This document shows positions 44,748 through 53,202 of a stretch of 64,000 nucleotides of DNA, in pieces. The stretch's first letter is position 1; each line of letters starts with the position of its first letter. A program made the position numbers and the translations under genes. The stretch comes from a bacterium. Lineage in GTDB: Bacteria; Orphanbacterota; Orphanbacteria; Orphanbacterales; Orphanbacteraceae. The notes under the pieces are model-generated. The model did not search any database. It had not been told where the DNA came from and worked only from the letters and a program-made list of their open reading frames with translations. Location: contig JALGYY010000010.1 in assembly GCA_025782575.1 (NCBI GenBank), positions 1-64,000 on the forward strand, written 5' to 3'.

Positions 44748-46646
44748 CTACTCAGGTTCCGCCCAGCGACCATGATCGGCGATCAGCTTGATCAGGCGGT
44801 CAACAGCCTCTTCTTCGGGAATGTTCTTCACCACTTTTTCCGCACCTACATAAAGATCGATCTTCTCCGGGCCGCTTCCGACATACCCGAAATCGGCGTC
44901 CGCCATCTCACCCGGCCCGTTTACGATGCAACCCATGATCGCGATCTTGACTCCCTTGAGATGGGAAGTTCGTTCGCTGATTTTCAGTGTGACCTTTTCC
45001 AGGTCGAACAGAGTGCGGCCACACGAGGGGCATGAAATGTATTCCACCCGTGTCACTCTTCTCCTGGTCGCCTGAAGAAGATCCCATGCCCGGGACAGTG
45101 CCGTTTCATCCTGTTGAGTTAGACGGGCCACCCCTTCCGATCGTTCGACGGTCCCGACCAGAATCGCCGAACCGATTCCGCCGAGCAGAGGGCCTGACAC
45201 GTCAATTGTCGCCTCCAGCAGGCTCCCCTCAAAAGGTGCAACGATGATCAGAGGCCAGGTAAGATCTCGCTCGGCAAGTGCGGCCTCCGCCGCAGGAACG
45301 ACTTCCGCAGTCGACCGGCCTGTCACGCAGATGACGACTCCCTGCCCGCTTCCCTCGCCCATCTGATCCCGGAGGGAGTCGATGAGCTGTCCCGTATCTT
45401 CATTCCGATCCACATCCAGATGGACAAGCGGTGTCACATCGGATCGGGCCAGCCGCCGAATCAGATCGTTCGCCTGGGAGCTGTCACTCTCTGATTCCGA
45501 TCTCCCTCGGGGGAACGGAATAAAAATCCCATCAGGTTTGCATTCCAGGGCAGCTTCCATCTGGGCGATATCCCCGGCAAGAGCGATGACCCCCTGATTC
45601 TCCTCGATCCAGGATGGTCGAGCTTCGCCCGGCTTCAGAAGAACCAGGTCGGGCGGCTCCGTCAGATTCCCCGACATCGGTATCGCCGGGCCGATTACCG
45701 CTACCGGCTCGAGCCCGCCAACCCGGACCGGCCCGATCGGGACAGGCGAGACGATTCGGGGAGGCGCGAGGGGCAACTCCCCCGCGGTTGATCTGGCTTC
45801 CTGTAGACGCCCGGCGCAAGCCAGAATCTCCCTGGCAGCCGGGATTTCCTTGACCGGATCTTCAGTAAGGGAAACGCGTATGGTGTCCCCGATTCCATCA
45901 AGGAGAAGCGTGCCGATACCGGACGCCGAGCGAATACGCCCCTCTTCCCCCATTCCCGCCTCAGTCACCCCCACATGAAGCGGCGTGCGCCAACCGGCGC
46001 GATCGACCTTCTTCGCAAACAGTCGATTGGCAGCTACCGTCACCGCCGGAATCGAAGATTTAAGTGAGACAATCACGTCGTGAAATCCGAGCCGTTCGCA
46101 GACCGCCAGATACTCGATTGCGGATTCCACCATGCCGAGGGGGGTATCACCATATTGAGAGGTCATCCGCTCGGAGAGTGAGCCATGATTGACTCCGATT
46201 CGAAGAGCGGTTCCATGTTCGGCCAGCTTCCTAACAAATGGAGCAAACTGTTCCGCCACGCGGGCCGCCCCCGCTTCGAACGAACCGCCTGAACTCGACC
46301 GCCCCGGGCGGTCGTAGAGATTGCCTGGATTGATCCGCACCTTCTCCACGATTTCGGCCACCAGGCTGGCCGCACTGGGCGTATAGTGAATGTCGGCTAC
46401 CAACGGTACGGAGACTCCACGTGCCCGCACCATCCGGTGGATCTCTCCCATGGATTCCGCAGCTTTCTTTGATGGCACGGTAAGGCGCACGATCGCCGCC
46501 CCCGCTTCGGACAGCCGGATCACCTCATCGGTCGATGCAGCTATGTCGTTCGTGTCCGACACCGTCATGGACTGAATGACGATCGGGTTGGCACCTCCCA
46601 CCAGGACGTCCCCGACACGCACTTCTCTGGTCTCCCGTCTGTACAT
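44748..46646 (-). CDS. ispG: 4-hydroxy-3-methylbut-2-enyl diphosphate synthase, long form
   Basis: Penultimate MEP-pathway enzyme, converting MEcPP to HMBPP. The N-terminal TIM barrel starts 'YRRETREVRVGDVLVGG'. The C-terminal Fe-S domain holds 'CPSCGRTLFDLE' and 'GCIVNGPGEMADADFG'. Between them lies an extra domain of roughly 250 residues, as in plant, chlamydial and Bacteroidetes IspG; the length of 632 aa fits that class. I take the ATG at 46646 because the homologous N-terminus begins there; a TTG at 46682 also keeps the frame. Neither has a good ribosome site. The promoter gap is shared with the MarR-GNAT gene. Confidence 0.93.
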   Translation of the reverse strand: MYRRETREVRVGDVLVGGANPIVIQSMTVSDTNDIAASTDEVIRLSEAGAAIVRLTVPSKKAAESMGEIHRMVRARGVSVPLVADIHYTPSAASLVAEIVEKVRINPGNLYDRPGRSSSGGSFEAGAARVAEQFAPFVRKLAEHGTALRIGVNHGSLSERMTSQYGDTPLGMVESAIEYLAVCERLGFHDVIVSLKSSIPAVTVAANRLFAKKVDRAGWRTPLHVGVTEAGMGEEGRIRSASGIGTLLLDGIGDTIRVSLTEDPVKEIPAAREILACAGRLQEARSTAGELPLAPPRIVSPVPIGPVRVGGLEPVAVIGPAIPMSGNLTEPPDLVLLKPGEARPSWIEENQGVIALAGDIAQMEAALECKPDGIFIPFPRGRSESESDSSQANDLIRRLARSDVTPLVHLDVDRNEDTGQLIDSLRDQMGEGSGQGVVICVTGRSTAEVVPAAEAALAERDLTWPLIIVAPFEGSLLEATIDVSGPLLGGIGSAILVGTVERSEGVARLTQQDETALSRAWDLLQATRRRVTRVEYISCPSCGRTLFDLEKVTLKISERTSHLKGVKIAIMGCIVNGPGEMADADFGYVGSGPEKIDLYVGAEKVVKNIPEEEAVDRLIKLIADHGRWAEPE

Positions 46647-46707
46647 GGTCAGTATTGTGGGACAGGCTGCTCTTTCGTGCAAGCAACGGAACTTTTTCTA
46701 AGCATTT

Positions 46708-46723
46708 ACGTAAGTACTTACGT
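46708..46723. promoter_or_regulatory. Perfect 16-bp palindrome, probable MarR operator
   Basis: ACGTAAGTACTTACGT is its own reverse complement. It lies 26 bases before the MarR-GNAT start and about 60 bases upstream of ispG. The size and symmetry fit a winged-helix dimer site; autoregulation, perhaps with ispG, is the simplest reading. Confidence 0.6.
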
Positions 46724-46749
46724 CATTATTCCGAGAAGGAGATACCAAA

Positions 46750-47742
46750 GTGGATTGGATCGAAGAACTGGGCGAATTGGCCCTGGCGAGCCGATTGCGG
46801 CGTCTGAGCGAGCGGCTCGCCCGCGATGCTTCCCGAATCTACGCCGATCAGTCGCTCGATTTCGAGGCCCGGTGGTTTCCCATACTCTCTCTTCTTGGCG
46901 GCAGGCCGGCTGATTCGATCACGTCGATTGCAGAAGCCCTTCGCCTGACTCATCCGGCTGTCAATCAACTCGCAGGTGAGATGGAGACCAGGGGTCTCAT
47001 CCGCTCGGTGAAAGACAAGCAGGACGATCGAAAGCGGCTTCTCGAGCTTACGCCCGACGGAGAAAAGGTTCGTGAAGCTCTTCAACCGATCTGGGAGGAC
47101 ATACGCGCGGCGACGCGAGAGATGATCTCCCGTTCAGGGTCCGACCTCCTGACATCTCTCCGAGAGACCGAGAATGCCCTCGACAGAAAGAACATGTACG
47201 AGAGGGTGAGGGGGAGGATCAACGCCAGACTCTTCCGATCGATCGAGATCATTGACTATGCGAAATCCCTTCGCCATCGATTCAGGGAACTGAATGAACA
47301 ATGGCTCGAGAATGGATTCCAGATCGAAGAAGCCGATCGCAGAATTCTGGAGGATCCGGAGACCGAGATCCTTGCCGGAGACGGGGTGATCCTGTTCGCC
47401 CGGCTGAATGACCGGATCATCGGGACGTGCGCCCTCAGGCGGATCGACTCAACATCGTTCGAGCTTTGCAAGATGGCGGTCGACCCGATGGAGCGTGGGA
47501 AGCAGGTGGGCCGAAGGCTCGCGATGTCCGCGATCAGCCGCGCCATCTACCTACGTGCAGGGAGACTCCTGTTGATGACTTCGCCTGATCTCATTGCCGC
47601 CAACGGACTCTACCGGAGCCTCGGTTTCACGTACGTACCTGACGACGAAGCGCCACCTGTTCCGTATGAACGATCTTCCTACTGGCTCGCACTTGATCTG
47701 AATGAAGGGGCCACACGAAAGCTGGTGGAAAAGAGCGTCTGA
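46750..47742 (+). CDS. MarR-type regulator fused to GNAT acetyltransferase
   Basis: A 330-aa fusion. Residues 1-150 are a MarR-like winged helix ('SITSIAEALRLTHPAVNQ' as recognition region, 'DDRKRLLELTPDGE' as wing). Residues 180-320 are a GNAT domain, with the acetyl-CoA loop at 'VDPMERGKQVGRRL' and 'GLYRSLGFTY'. The start is GTG with AAGGAG nine bases upstream. Fusions of this type are known in many bacteria and act either as ligand-responsive repressors or with acetylation of small molecules. The palindrome just upstream is the obvious operator. Neither the ligand nor the acetyl acceptor can be told. Confidence 0.82.
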   Translation: MDWIEELGELALASRLRRLSERLARDASRIYADQSLDFEARWFPILSLLGGRPADSITSIAEALRLTHPAVNQLAGEMETRGLIRSVKDKQDDRKRLLELTPDGEKVREALQPIWEDIRAATREMISRSGSDLLTSLRETENALDRKNMYERVRGRINARLFRSIEIIDYAKSLRHRFRELNEQWLENGFQIEEADRRILEDPETEILAGDGVILFARLNDRIIGTCALRRIDSTSFELCKMAVDPMERGKQVGRRLAMSAISRAIYLRAGRLLLMTSPDLIAANGLYRSLGFTYVPDDEAPPVPYERSSYWLALDLNEGATRKLVEKSV

Positions 47743-47780
47743 TACGACGCCCCACACTCCCTGAATGGAAAGGACCGGAA

Positions 47781-49139
47781 ATGCGCCTCATGACCGAAGG
47801 AATAAGAACGGCGAGGGGGATTCGCTCGGCTGGATGGGTCCTGCTCGCCCTTGGTGGATTATCACTCGCAACGGTATCACCCGGCTTGACGGCCGGTGTA
47901 ACACCGGCCGTCCGGACTGCTGTAATCGAATCGCTGGCCGAACAAATGAACGGGAACTACGTCTTCCCCGAGCTGGCCACCGACATGATGAACTCTGTCC
48001 GCGAAAAAGCGCGGGGGGGAGCATATGACGATCTGATCGATGGCCGGGATTTCGCGGAAAGACTCACTCATGATCTTCGCGAAGTGTCGAATGATCTCCA
48101 CCTGACCGTACAATTTCGCCCGGGGCATCAGGTGAGTGAAGAGAGCCACGATGACGAGGGATCGCCGCCTGAAAGCTGGATCGCCGGGCAACGCCGGTCA
48201 AACTGGGGCTTCGAGAAGGTCGAGCGGCTCAAAGGAAACGTGGGCTATCTGGATCTTCGCATGTTCGCCCCCACCGCAATGGCAGCTGAAACGGCGATCG
48301 GCGCCATGAACTTTCTGGCGAATTCGGACGCTCTGATCATCGATCTCCGACAGAACGGGGGCGGCGACCCTGATATGGTTCAACTCCTGACGAGTTATCT
48401 ATACGGTCCCCATGAATCGGTTCATCTGAATTCTCTTTACTTTCGCCCTGCCGATCTCACCCATCAGTTCTGGACGCTTCCGTTCGTGCCGGGGAAACGG
48501 ATGCCCGATGTTGATCTGTACGTCCTGACGAGCAGCTTCACCGGCTCCGCCGCCGAGGAATTCGCCTACAATATCAGGAACCTGGAACGGGGAACTCTTG
48601 TCGGCGAAACGACAGCCGGCGCAGCTCACCCGGGCGGAGAGTTTCGACTGACCGATGATTTCACAGCGTTCATCGCTACCGGTCGTGCCATCAACCCTGT
48701 GAGCGGAACGGATTGGGAAGGCGTGGGAGTTCTGCCCCACATCGCCGTATCGGCCGAGGATGCGTTGACCGAGGCCCACACGCTGGCCCTGAAAGGACTG
48801 CTCGATAAGGCCGAGGACCCGGACCGGAAGAGAGCGGTTGAGTGGGATCTCATGCTCCTCCAGGCCGAAACAGATCCCTTCTTTCTGGACCAGAGCGAGT
48901 TTGCGAGATTCGCAGGCAAGTACGGCATCCGCCAGGTTCGTATCAAGGATAATAATCTCGTCTACCAGAGGGAGAGCGGCCCTTCGCTTCCATTGCAGGC
49001 GCTCAGCCCGCTTACATTCAAATTCCGGGACATGGACGACTACAAGTTCGAATTCGATGAATCTCCGGACGGTTTGATTACCGCGTTTACGGCAACCATG
49101 CGCGCTGGAAGATCGTTCCGTGCTGAACGGGATGAGTAG
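47781..49139 (+). CDS. Exported S41-family peptidase (IRBP/CtpA-like)
   Basis: A 452-aa protein with an N-terminal signal-like segment ('AGWVLLALGGLSLATVSPG'). Residues 40-120 are an N-terminal helical part typical of IRBP-like S41 proteins ('LAEQMNGNYVFPELA'). The catalytic core follows: 'DALIIDLRQNGGGDPDMV', the nucleophile Ser in 'SSFTGSAAEEFAY' and 'GTLVGETTAGAAHPG'. No PDZ domain is obvious, unlike CtpA. A C-terminal beta domain of about 70 residues closes the protein. AAAGGA precedes the ATG. It is probably a periplasmic peptidase; the S41 fold also occurs in the tricorn-like gene at 23.7 kb. Confidence 0.8.
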   Translation: MRLMTEGIRTARGIRSAGWVLLALGGLSLATVSPGLTAGVTPAVRTAVIESLAEQMNGNYVFPELATDMMNSVREKARGGAYDDLIDGRDFAERLTHDLREVSNDLHLTVQFRPGHQVSEESHDDEGSPPESWIAGQRRSNWGFEKVERLKGNVGYLDLRMFAPTAMAAETAIGAMNFLANSDALIIDLRQNGGGDPDMVQLLTSYLYGPHESVHLNSLYFRPADLTHQFWTLPFVPGKRMPDVDLYVLTSSFTGSAAEEFAYNIRNLERGTLVGETTAGAAHPGGEFRLTDDFTAFIATGRAINPVSGTDWEGVGVLPHIAVSAEDALTEAHTLALKGLLDKAEDPDRKRAVEWDLMLLQAETDPFFLDQSEFARFAGKYGIRQVRIKDNNLVYQRESGPSLPLQALSPLTFKFRDMDDYKFEFDESPDGLITAFTATMRAGRSFRAERDE

Positions 49140-49252
49140 ATAGCTTACAACCGGGCGGGGTCTGCCGTGCCTTTCGGCAGAAATCGTGATATAAGCGATT
49201 CAGACATGGACGTATTCGGGTTGTCTGGCGGACTGCTGAACGGAGAATTGCA

Positions 49253-49627
49253 ATGACACTTGCAGGCAAACGGGATCCGGCTATTCGGGTGGCACTCCTC
49301 CCGAGGGACACGAACGGTTACGGAACGATTTTCGGCGGGATCATTCTCTCCTACATCGATCAGGCGGCGGCAGTGGCCGCCAGAAGAGTCACCCCGCATG
49401 ACATCGTAACGGTCACCATGAAAGAAGTGGTATTCAAAAAGCCTGTGTATGTAGCTGACCTTATCTCGTTCTACGCCGAAGTAACCGGCACCGGGACCAC
49501 GTCGATCACGACCCGTGTCTGCGTGGAAGCCGAACGAGCCCGATCGCCTCGCGAAACCGTCCCCGTAACAGAAGCCGAGGTCGTATTCGTCGCCGTCGAC
49601 AAGAACGGCCGTCCGGTACCTGTCTGA
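49253..49627 (+). CDS. Hotdog-fold acyl-CoA thioesterase
   Basis: A 124-aa single hotdog domain of the YciA/BFIT-like acyl-CoA thioesterase group. The start 'LPRDTNGYGTIFGGIILSY' with the following 'IDQAAAVAARR' corresponds to the conserved 'N..G..FGG.L....D' active-site region. 'TVTMKEVVFKKPVYVADL' is the typical dimer-forming strand. GGAG lies just before the ATG. It probably hydrolyses acyl-CoA esters in the cytoplasm; chain-length preference is unknown. It follows the S41 gene on the same strand after a 113-bp gap. Confidence 0.83.
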   Translation: MTLAGKRDPAIRVALLPRDTNGYGTIFGGIILSYIDQAAAVAARRVTPHDIVTVTMKEVVFKKPVYVADLISFYAEVTGTGTTSITTRVCVEAERARSPRETVPVTEAEVVFVAVDKNGRPVPV

Positions 49628-49635
49628 CCCCCGAC

Positions 49636-49666
49636 GGGGGGCGCCAGATGCGAATGGTCGCCCCCC
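49636..49666 (+). terminator. GC-rich hairpin after the thioesterase gene
   Basis: GGGGGGCG (49636-49643) pairs with CGCCCCCC (49659-49666) over a 15-base loop, nine bases after the stop codon. It lacks a T-run, so termination may need help. Confidence 0.4.
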
Positions 49667-49804
49667 CTGCCATGTGTGGAATTGACGCGGCCGTGTCCGG
49701 ATGACATCGGGACCGTAGCCGATCGCCGCCCGGCACACTTCATCTCCCTCGCCCTAACCTGCATTCATCTAATCAGTTACGACAAGCAGACGATTATCCG
49801 TCCG

Positions 49805-49820
49805 CTGGCACGACTGTTGC
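49805..49820 (+). promoter_or_regulatory. Sigma-54 (-24/-12) promoter of the DUF6600 gene
   Basis: CTGGCACGACTGTTGC keeps TGGCACG, the ten-base GG-GC spacing and TTGC of the sigma-54 consensus. It nearly repeats the element at 21793 (both TGGCACGAC.GTTGC). Start of transcription would be near 49832, giving a 35-base leader with GGAGG. Confidence 0.7.
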
Positions 49821-49866
49821 GCTAAGAAGCGGGCAGGTCAACGAATCGGAGGGAATGGAGGATCTG

Positions 49867-51024
49867 ATGACTTCTTCAAGGAAATGGAACTCGAACGGCT
49901 GGATTATTGCCGCGGCGATGATCGTACCAGTCGTCTGGCCCTTTGCATCCGCCCAGGCCGGGTTCGAATTCGTGATCGGGTCGGATGGGCTCTACCTGAC
50001 TGTGAGCCACCATGATGACCCGTACGATTACTACGACGCTCCGGTCGATCACTGCGGAGCGGTCACTTCTTACTCCAGTTTTGACGCCACACTCTCGGGT
50101 CACGGGAGCTGGCGCTGGGTCGATTCGATCGGGGAAGAGCTCTGGTTCCCCTACGTCGCGTACGACTGGAGACCTTACACGCAAGGACATTGGATTCGCA
50201 CCTCACATGGGATGACCTGGGTTGCCTACGAGCCCTGGGGCTGGTTACCACATCACTATGGCCGCTGGGTGTTCATCAACTCCTACGGTTGGGGGTGGAA
50301 GGCCGGATTCGAGTACGGGGCGGCCTGGGTGACCTGGGGCGTGGTCGACGGCTACGTCGGCTGGGCACCGCTGGCACCCGCTTCGTTCCACTACTCCACC
50401 AGGCGAAGCTACGCTTACAATGGACCGAGACCCCACTTCTGGCACGGCGCCCACGCGACCTATCACCGGTCGGGCATCGATTTCCGGTTCTGGAGCTTTA
50501 TCCCGAATCGATATTTCTACGATTCGCCGGTCTACGGGCACGTCGTCTCTACAGACAAGAGCGTACGGTTTTTTAATGCCGGACGGGTCATACCGATCGG
50601 GCAGACCATCTCGATCGACTATGTCCGGCGCGTCACGCCTCGGAATGTCCGCATGGTCCGCACGAATGAAGAGCGTTATCGCATCGGCCAGAGGGAGATG
50701 ACTCATTACCGCCCGATCGGCCAGGAGCAGAAGATCCGGAAAGCTGAAAAAGCGGTGCGCCGCGTAACGTCATACAAAGCGCCCGTAGTACGGACCGGGG
50801 GGAGCAGCACGCACTACCGGTCCGGAACGGCGACGGCGACGACGAAAGTGCGGCAGAAGATCGGCAGGAGCGGTTCGGATCGTCTATCAAGGCACGAACC
50901 GGTGAAACGGTCGCCCCGAATCGAAAAGAGATCGAAGACCACGGATAGAAGTTCGAAGAGCGCGGTCAAGTCAAAGCCCACGCGCTCGAGAGATCGGTCT
51001 CGCTCTGGTAAACGTTCAAGGTAG
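49867..51024 (+). CDS. DUF6600-like exported envelope protein with basic tail
   Basis: A 385-aa protein. A signal peptide ('IIAAAMIVPVVWPFASAQA') is followed by a tryptophan- and tyrosine-rich domain: 'GSWRWVDSIGEELWFPYV', 'WRPYTQGHWIRT' and 'YEPWGWLPHHYGRW', the pattern of the DUF6600 family. After about residue 290 comes a long tail rich in Arg, Lys and Ser, ending 'SRDRSRSGKRSR', likely disordered and able to bind acidic polymers. The ATG at 49867 follows GGAGG at the right distance; an ATG at 49855 is less good. It is transcribed from a sigma-54-type promoter. Role unknown. Confidence 0.72.
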   Translation: MTSSRKWNSNGWIIAAAMIVPVVWPFASAQAGFEFVIGSDGLYLTVSHHDDPYDYYDAPVDHCGAVTSYSSFDATLSGHGSWRWVDSIGEELWFPYVAYDWRPYTQGHWIRTSHGMTWVAYEPWGWLPHHYGRWVFINSYGWGWKAGFEYGAAWVTWGVVDGYVGWAPLAPASFHYSTRRSYAYNGPRPHFWHGAHATYHRSGIDFRFWSFIPNRYFYDSPVYGHVVSTDKSVRFFNAGRVIPIGQTISIDYVRRVTPRNVRMVRTNEERYRIGQREMTHYRPIGQEQKIRKAEKAVRRVTSYKAPVVRTGGSSTHYRSGTATATTKVRQKIGRSGSDRLSRHEPVKRSPRIEKRSKTTDRSSKSAVKSKPTRSRDRSRSGKRSR

Positions 51025-51051
51025 CGCGAACGAAGGACTATGTTCAGGGAC

Positions 51052-51094
51052 GAGACCGGAAGGGGTCCGCTTCATAAGGAGCGGGCCCCGTCTC
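51052..51094. terminator. Hairpin between convergent genes
   Basis: GAGAC and GTCTC close a stem that continues as GGGG.CCGC with GCGG.CCCC around a 10-base loop. It separates the DUF6600 gene from the convergent cysteine synthase gene and could end both transcripts; T-runs are short. Confidence 0.45.
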
Positions 51095-51121
51095 TTGTCC
51101 ATCCGGATTTCGACGGGCAGG

Positions 51122-52006
51122 TTATCGGAAAAGATCGGTGCTGAAGTAGCGCTCCCCACGGTCACACACCACCGTTACAATGTTACCCCGTTCCATTTTC
51201 CCCGCTACAAGCCGAGCGGCGTGAAGATTCGCTCCCGATGATATCCCCGCAATCAGTCCTTCGTTCACCGCCAGGGATCGTGCGGCTTCGATCGCGTCTT
51301 CGTCCCCCACCTCGATCGTCTCGTCGATGAGAGCCTTGTCATAAATCTTCGGCTGATACGCTTCGGATGAGTGCTTCAGCCCGTCGATCCGGCTACCCTG
51401 GCCTGCCGGTTCGATCGCGACAATTCTGGCGAGCACTCCCTTGTCACGCAGGCATCTCCCCACACCCATCAGCATCCCCCCCGTTCCGAATCCCGAGAGA
51501 AACACATCGACTTTGCCGCCCGATTGCTCGGCGATCTCCTTGCCGGTCCCATGATAATGGGCGAGCACATTATCTTCGTTTTCATTCTGATTGATGTAGA
51601 AATAGTTATCAGGCTCTTCTTCGGCAAGAGCCTTAGCCGCATAGATATGGCTATCCGGGTCATCCTTCGATGTGAGCACCAGGTCCGCGCCCCAGATCTT
51701 CAGCATCTTTCGGCGCTCGATCGTCTTTCGCTCCGACATGAAGAGCTTGAGTTTGTAGCCCTTTGCTGCCGCGACCATCCCGAGAGCGATGCCGGTGTTG
51801 CCGCTCGTCGCCTCCGTGATGATCATCCCCGGGCGGAGGTCCCCCCGTTCCTCGGCCTGCTCAATCATGTAGAGAGCGATTCGGTCCTTCAGAGAACCGG
51901 TGGGATTCATATGCTCCAGCTTGGCCCAGATGGATACATTCGGATTGGGGCTCGACCGCTCGAGCCGGATCAGCGGAGTTCCACCCACGAACTGCAGAAG
52001 ATTCAT
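51122..52006 (-). CDS. cysM: Cysteine synthase (O-acetylserine sulfhydrylase B type)
   Basis: A 294-aa PLP enzyme that makes cysteine from O-acetylserine and sulfide or thiosulfate. The Schiff-base lysine is in 'NPTGSLKDRIA', the substrate loop is 'TSGNTGIALG' and the phosphate-binding loop 'GFGTGGMLMG'. The short length and 'SLKDR' favour CysM over CysK, but a related sulfhydrylase cannot be excluded. GAGGTGA lies about nine bases before the ATG. It is the most downstream gene of the minus-strand run from 56.6 kb, 90 bases after the aldo/keto reductase gene. Confidence 0.87.
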   Translation of the reverse strand: MNLLQFVGGTPLIRLERSSPNPNVSIWAKLEHMNPTGSLKDRIALYMIEQAEERGDLRPGMIITEATSGNTGIALGMVAAAKGYKLKLFMSERKTIERRKMLKIWGADLVLTSKDDPDSHIYAAKALAEEEPDNYFYINQNENEDNVLAHYHGTGKEIAEQSGGKVDVFLSGFGTGGMLMGVGRCLRDKGVLARIVAIEPAGQGSRIDGLKHSSEAYQPKIYDKALIDETIEVGDEDAIEAARSLAVNEGLIAGISSGANLHAARLVAGKMERGNIVTVVCDRGERYFSTDLFR

Positions 52007-52095
52007 CTGCTATTCACCTCACGTCCAGGAAAAGTATGGGCGCATGATAGCACGACACACCGGAGAGAGCCCCCTCGTTCCACTTGCCAGCCCCA

Positions 52096-53202
52096 TCAGC
52101 CGAACAGTGCGAACAGCTCTTCCTCGGTGAGAGGATCGAAGTGCGACACTGTCATGTTCTCGGCGAGATGAAGCGGATCACTCATGCCGACGAGCACGGA
52201 ATGCACTCCCGGAATCGACCGTACAAACTGGATCGCCCGTTCCGCTTTCGAACCGAACTGCGCCAGGCCGTCCAGTAGAAACGGGGGAAAACTCTTGAAC
52301 AACTTGGCCTGAAGAAGAGGCGCGCTCGTTATGGTCAGAAGCTCATAGGCGCTCGCTGCGCCCAGGGCCGAAACCTTGGCATCTCCTGCGTTGTGATTGT
52401 TCAGGGTGAAAGCCTCCATCATGGCGGCGTTGAACGGAAACTGGACCGCCGCAAAATGGTGACCGTCTCCCGTCACCTCCCGGGCGATTTCAACCAGGAG
52501 ACCGATATCGATATAGGGACTCCCCCCAGGATCCACGCGAAAGCCGTCCCATGAAGAAACGCCGTAGCAACCGATCCGGCCTGCATCCACCTGGGCTTCG
52601 AGCGCGGCGAATGCGTCCCGCATGCGGCTCCGGAACACTTCGGGGAGCACTTCGGCGGCCTGCACTTCGGGATTATGGAGATAGTAGAGGTCAATGCAGT
52701 TCAGTTGCAGGTTCTCCAGACTTCGTCCTACCTGATCTTCCAGAAACGCCGGCGCCAACGCATGCGATCCGCACGCCAGATCCTTCTGCTCAAGCAGTCC
52801 CCGGTCAATATAGCGCTCCTGAATCCACCCCCGCACGTTCAGAGGAGGATTCCCTTCGAAAGGAACATATCCCCCTTTTGTGGCGACAAATATCTCTTCC
52901 CGTCTTGCTCCGTCGGACTCGAACAGCCCATGAAGAGCTCGACCGACTGCGCGCTCACTTCTCATGCATCGATAGTTGATCGCTGTATCGATATGATTGC
53001 ATCCTAGCTTGACCGCCTCGGTAATCGTCGTTTCATAAGCGTTGTCGGTCGTGTCATCGTGAGGGCCGAGGTAAGTGCCGATCCCGATCGAACCGAGTGA
53101 ATAACCACGCCATTTACTGAAATGTCTGATCGATGTCTTGCCGCCGAAATGCTCGCTGTACTCTTTTGTTCCAGCCGGAGTAGCCCTTGCAGGCTCGCTC
53201 AT
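52096..53202 (-). CDS. Aldo/keto reductase
   Basis: A 368-aa NAD(P)H-dependent oxidoreductase of the (beta/alpha)8 AKR fold. The catalytic tetrad is recognisable as Asp and Tyr in 'HIDTAINYRCMRSE', Lys in 'IFVATKGGYV' and His in 'DLYYLHNPEVQ'. It is somewhat longer than the typical 320 aa, with an insert near 'GSHALAPAFLEDQ'. The start overlaps the TrmJ-like stop by four bases (ATGA) and has GAGGAGG upstream, so expression is coupled. The substrate is unknown. Confidence 0.88.
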   Translation of the reverse strand: MSEPARATPAGTKEYSEHFGGKTSIRHFSKWRGYSLGSIGIGTYLGPHDDTTDNAYETTITEAVKLGCNHIDTAINYRCMRSERAVGRALHGLFESDGARREEIFVATKGGYVPFEGNPPLNVRGWIQERYIDRGLLEQKDLACGSHALAPAFLEDQVGRSLENLQLNCIDLYYLHNPEVQAAEVLPEVFRSRMRDAFAALEAQVDAGRIGCYGVSSWDGFRVDPGGSPYIDIGLLVEIAREVTGDGHHFAAVQFPFNAAMMEAFTLNNHNAGDAKVSALGAASAYELLTITSAPLLQAKLFKSFPPFLLDGLAQFGSKAERAIQFVRSIPGVHSVLVGMSDPLHLAENMTVSHFDPLTEEELFALFG

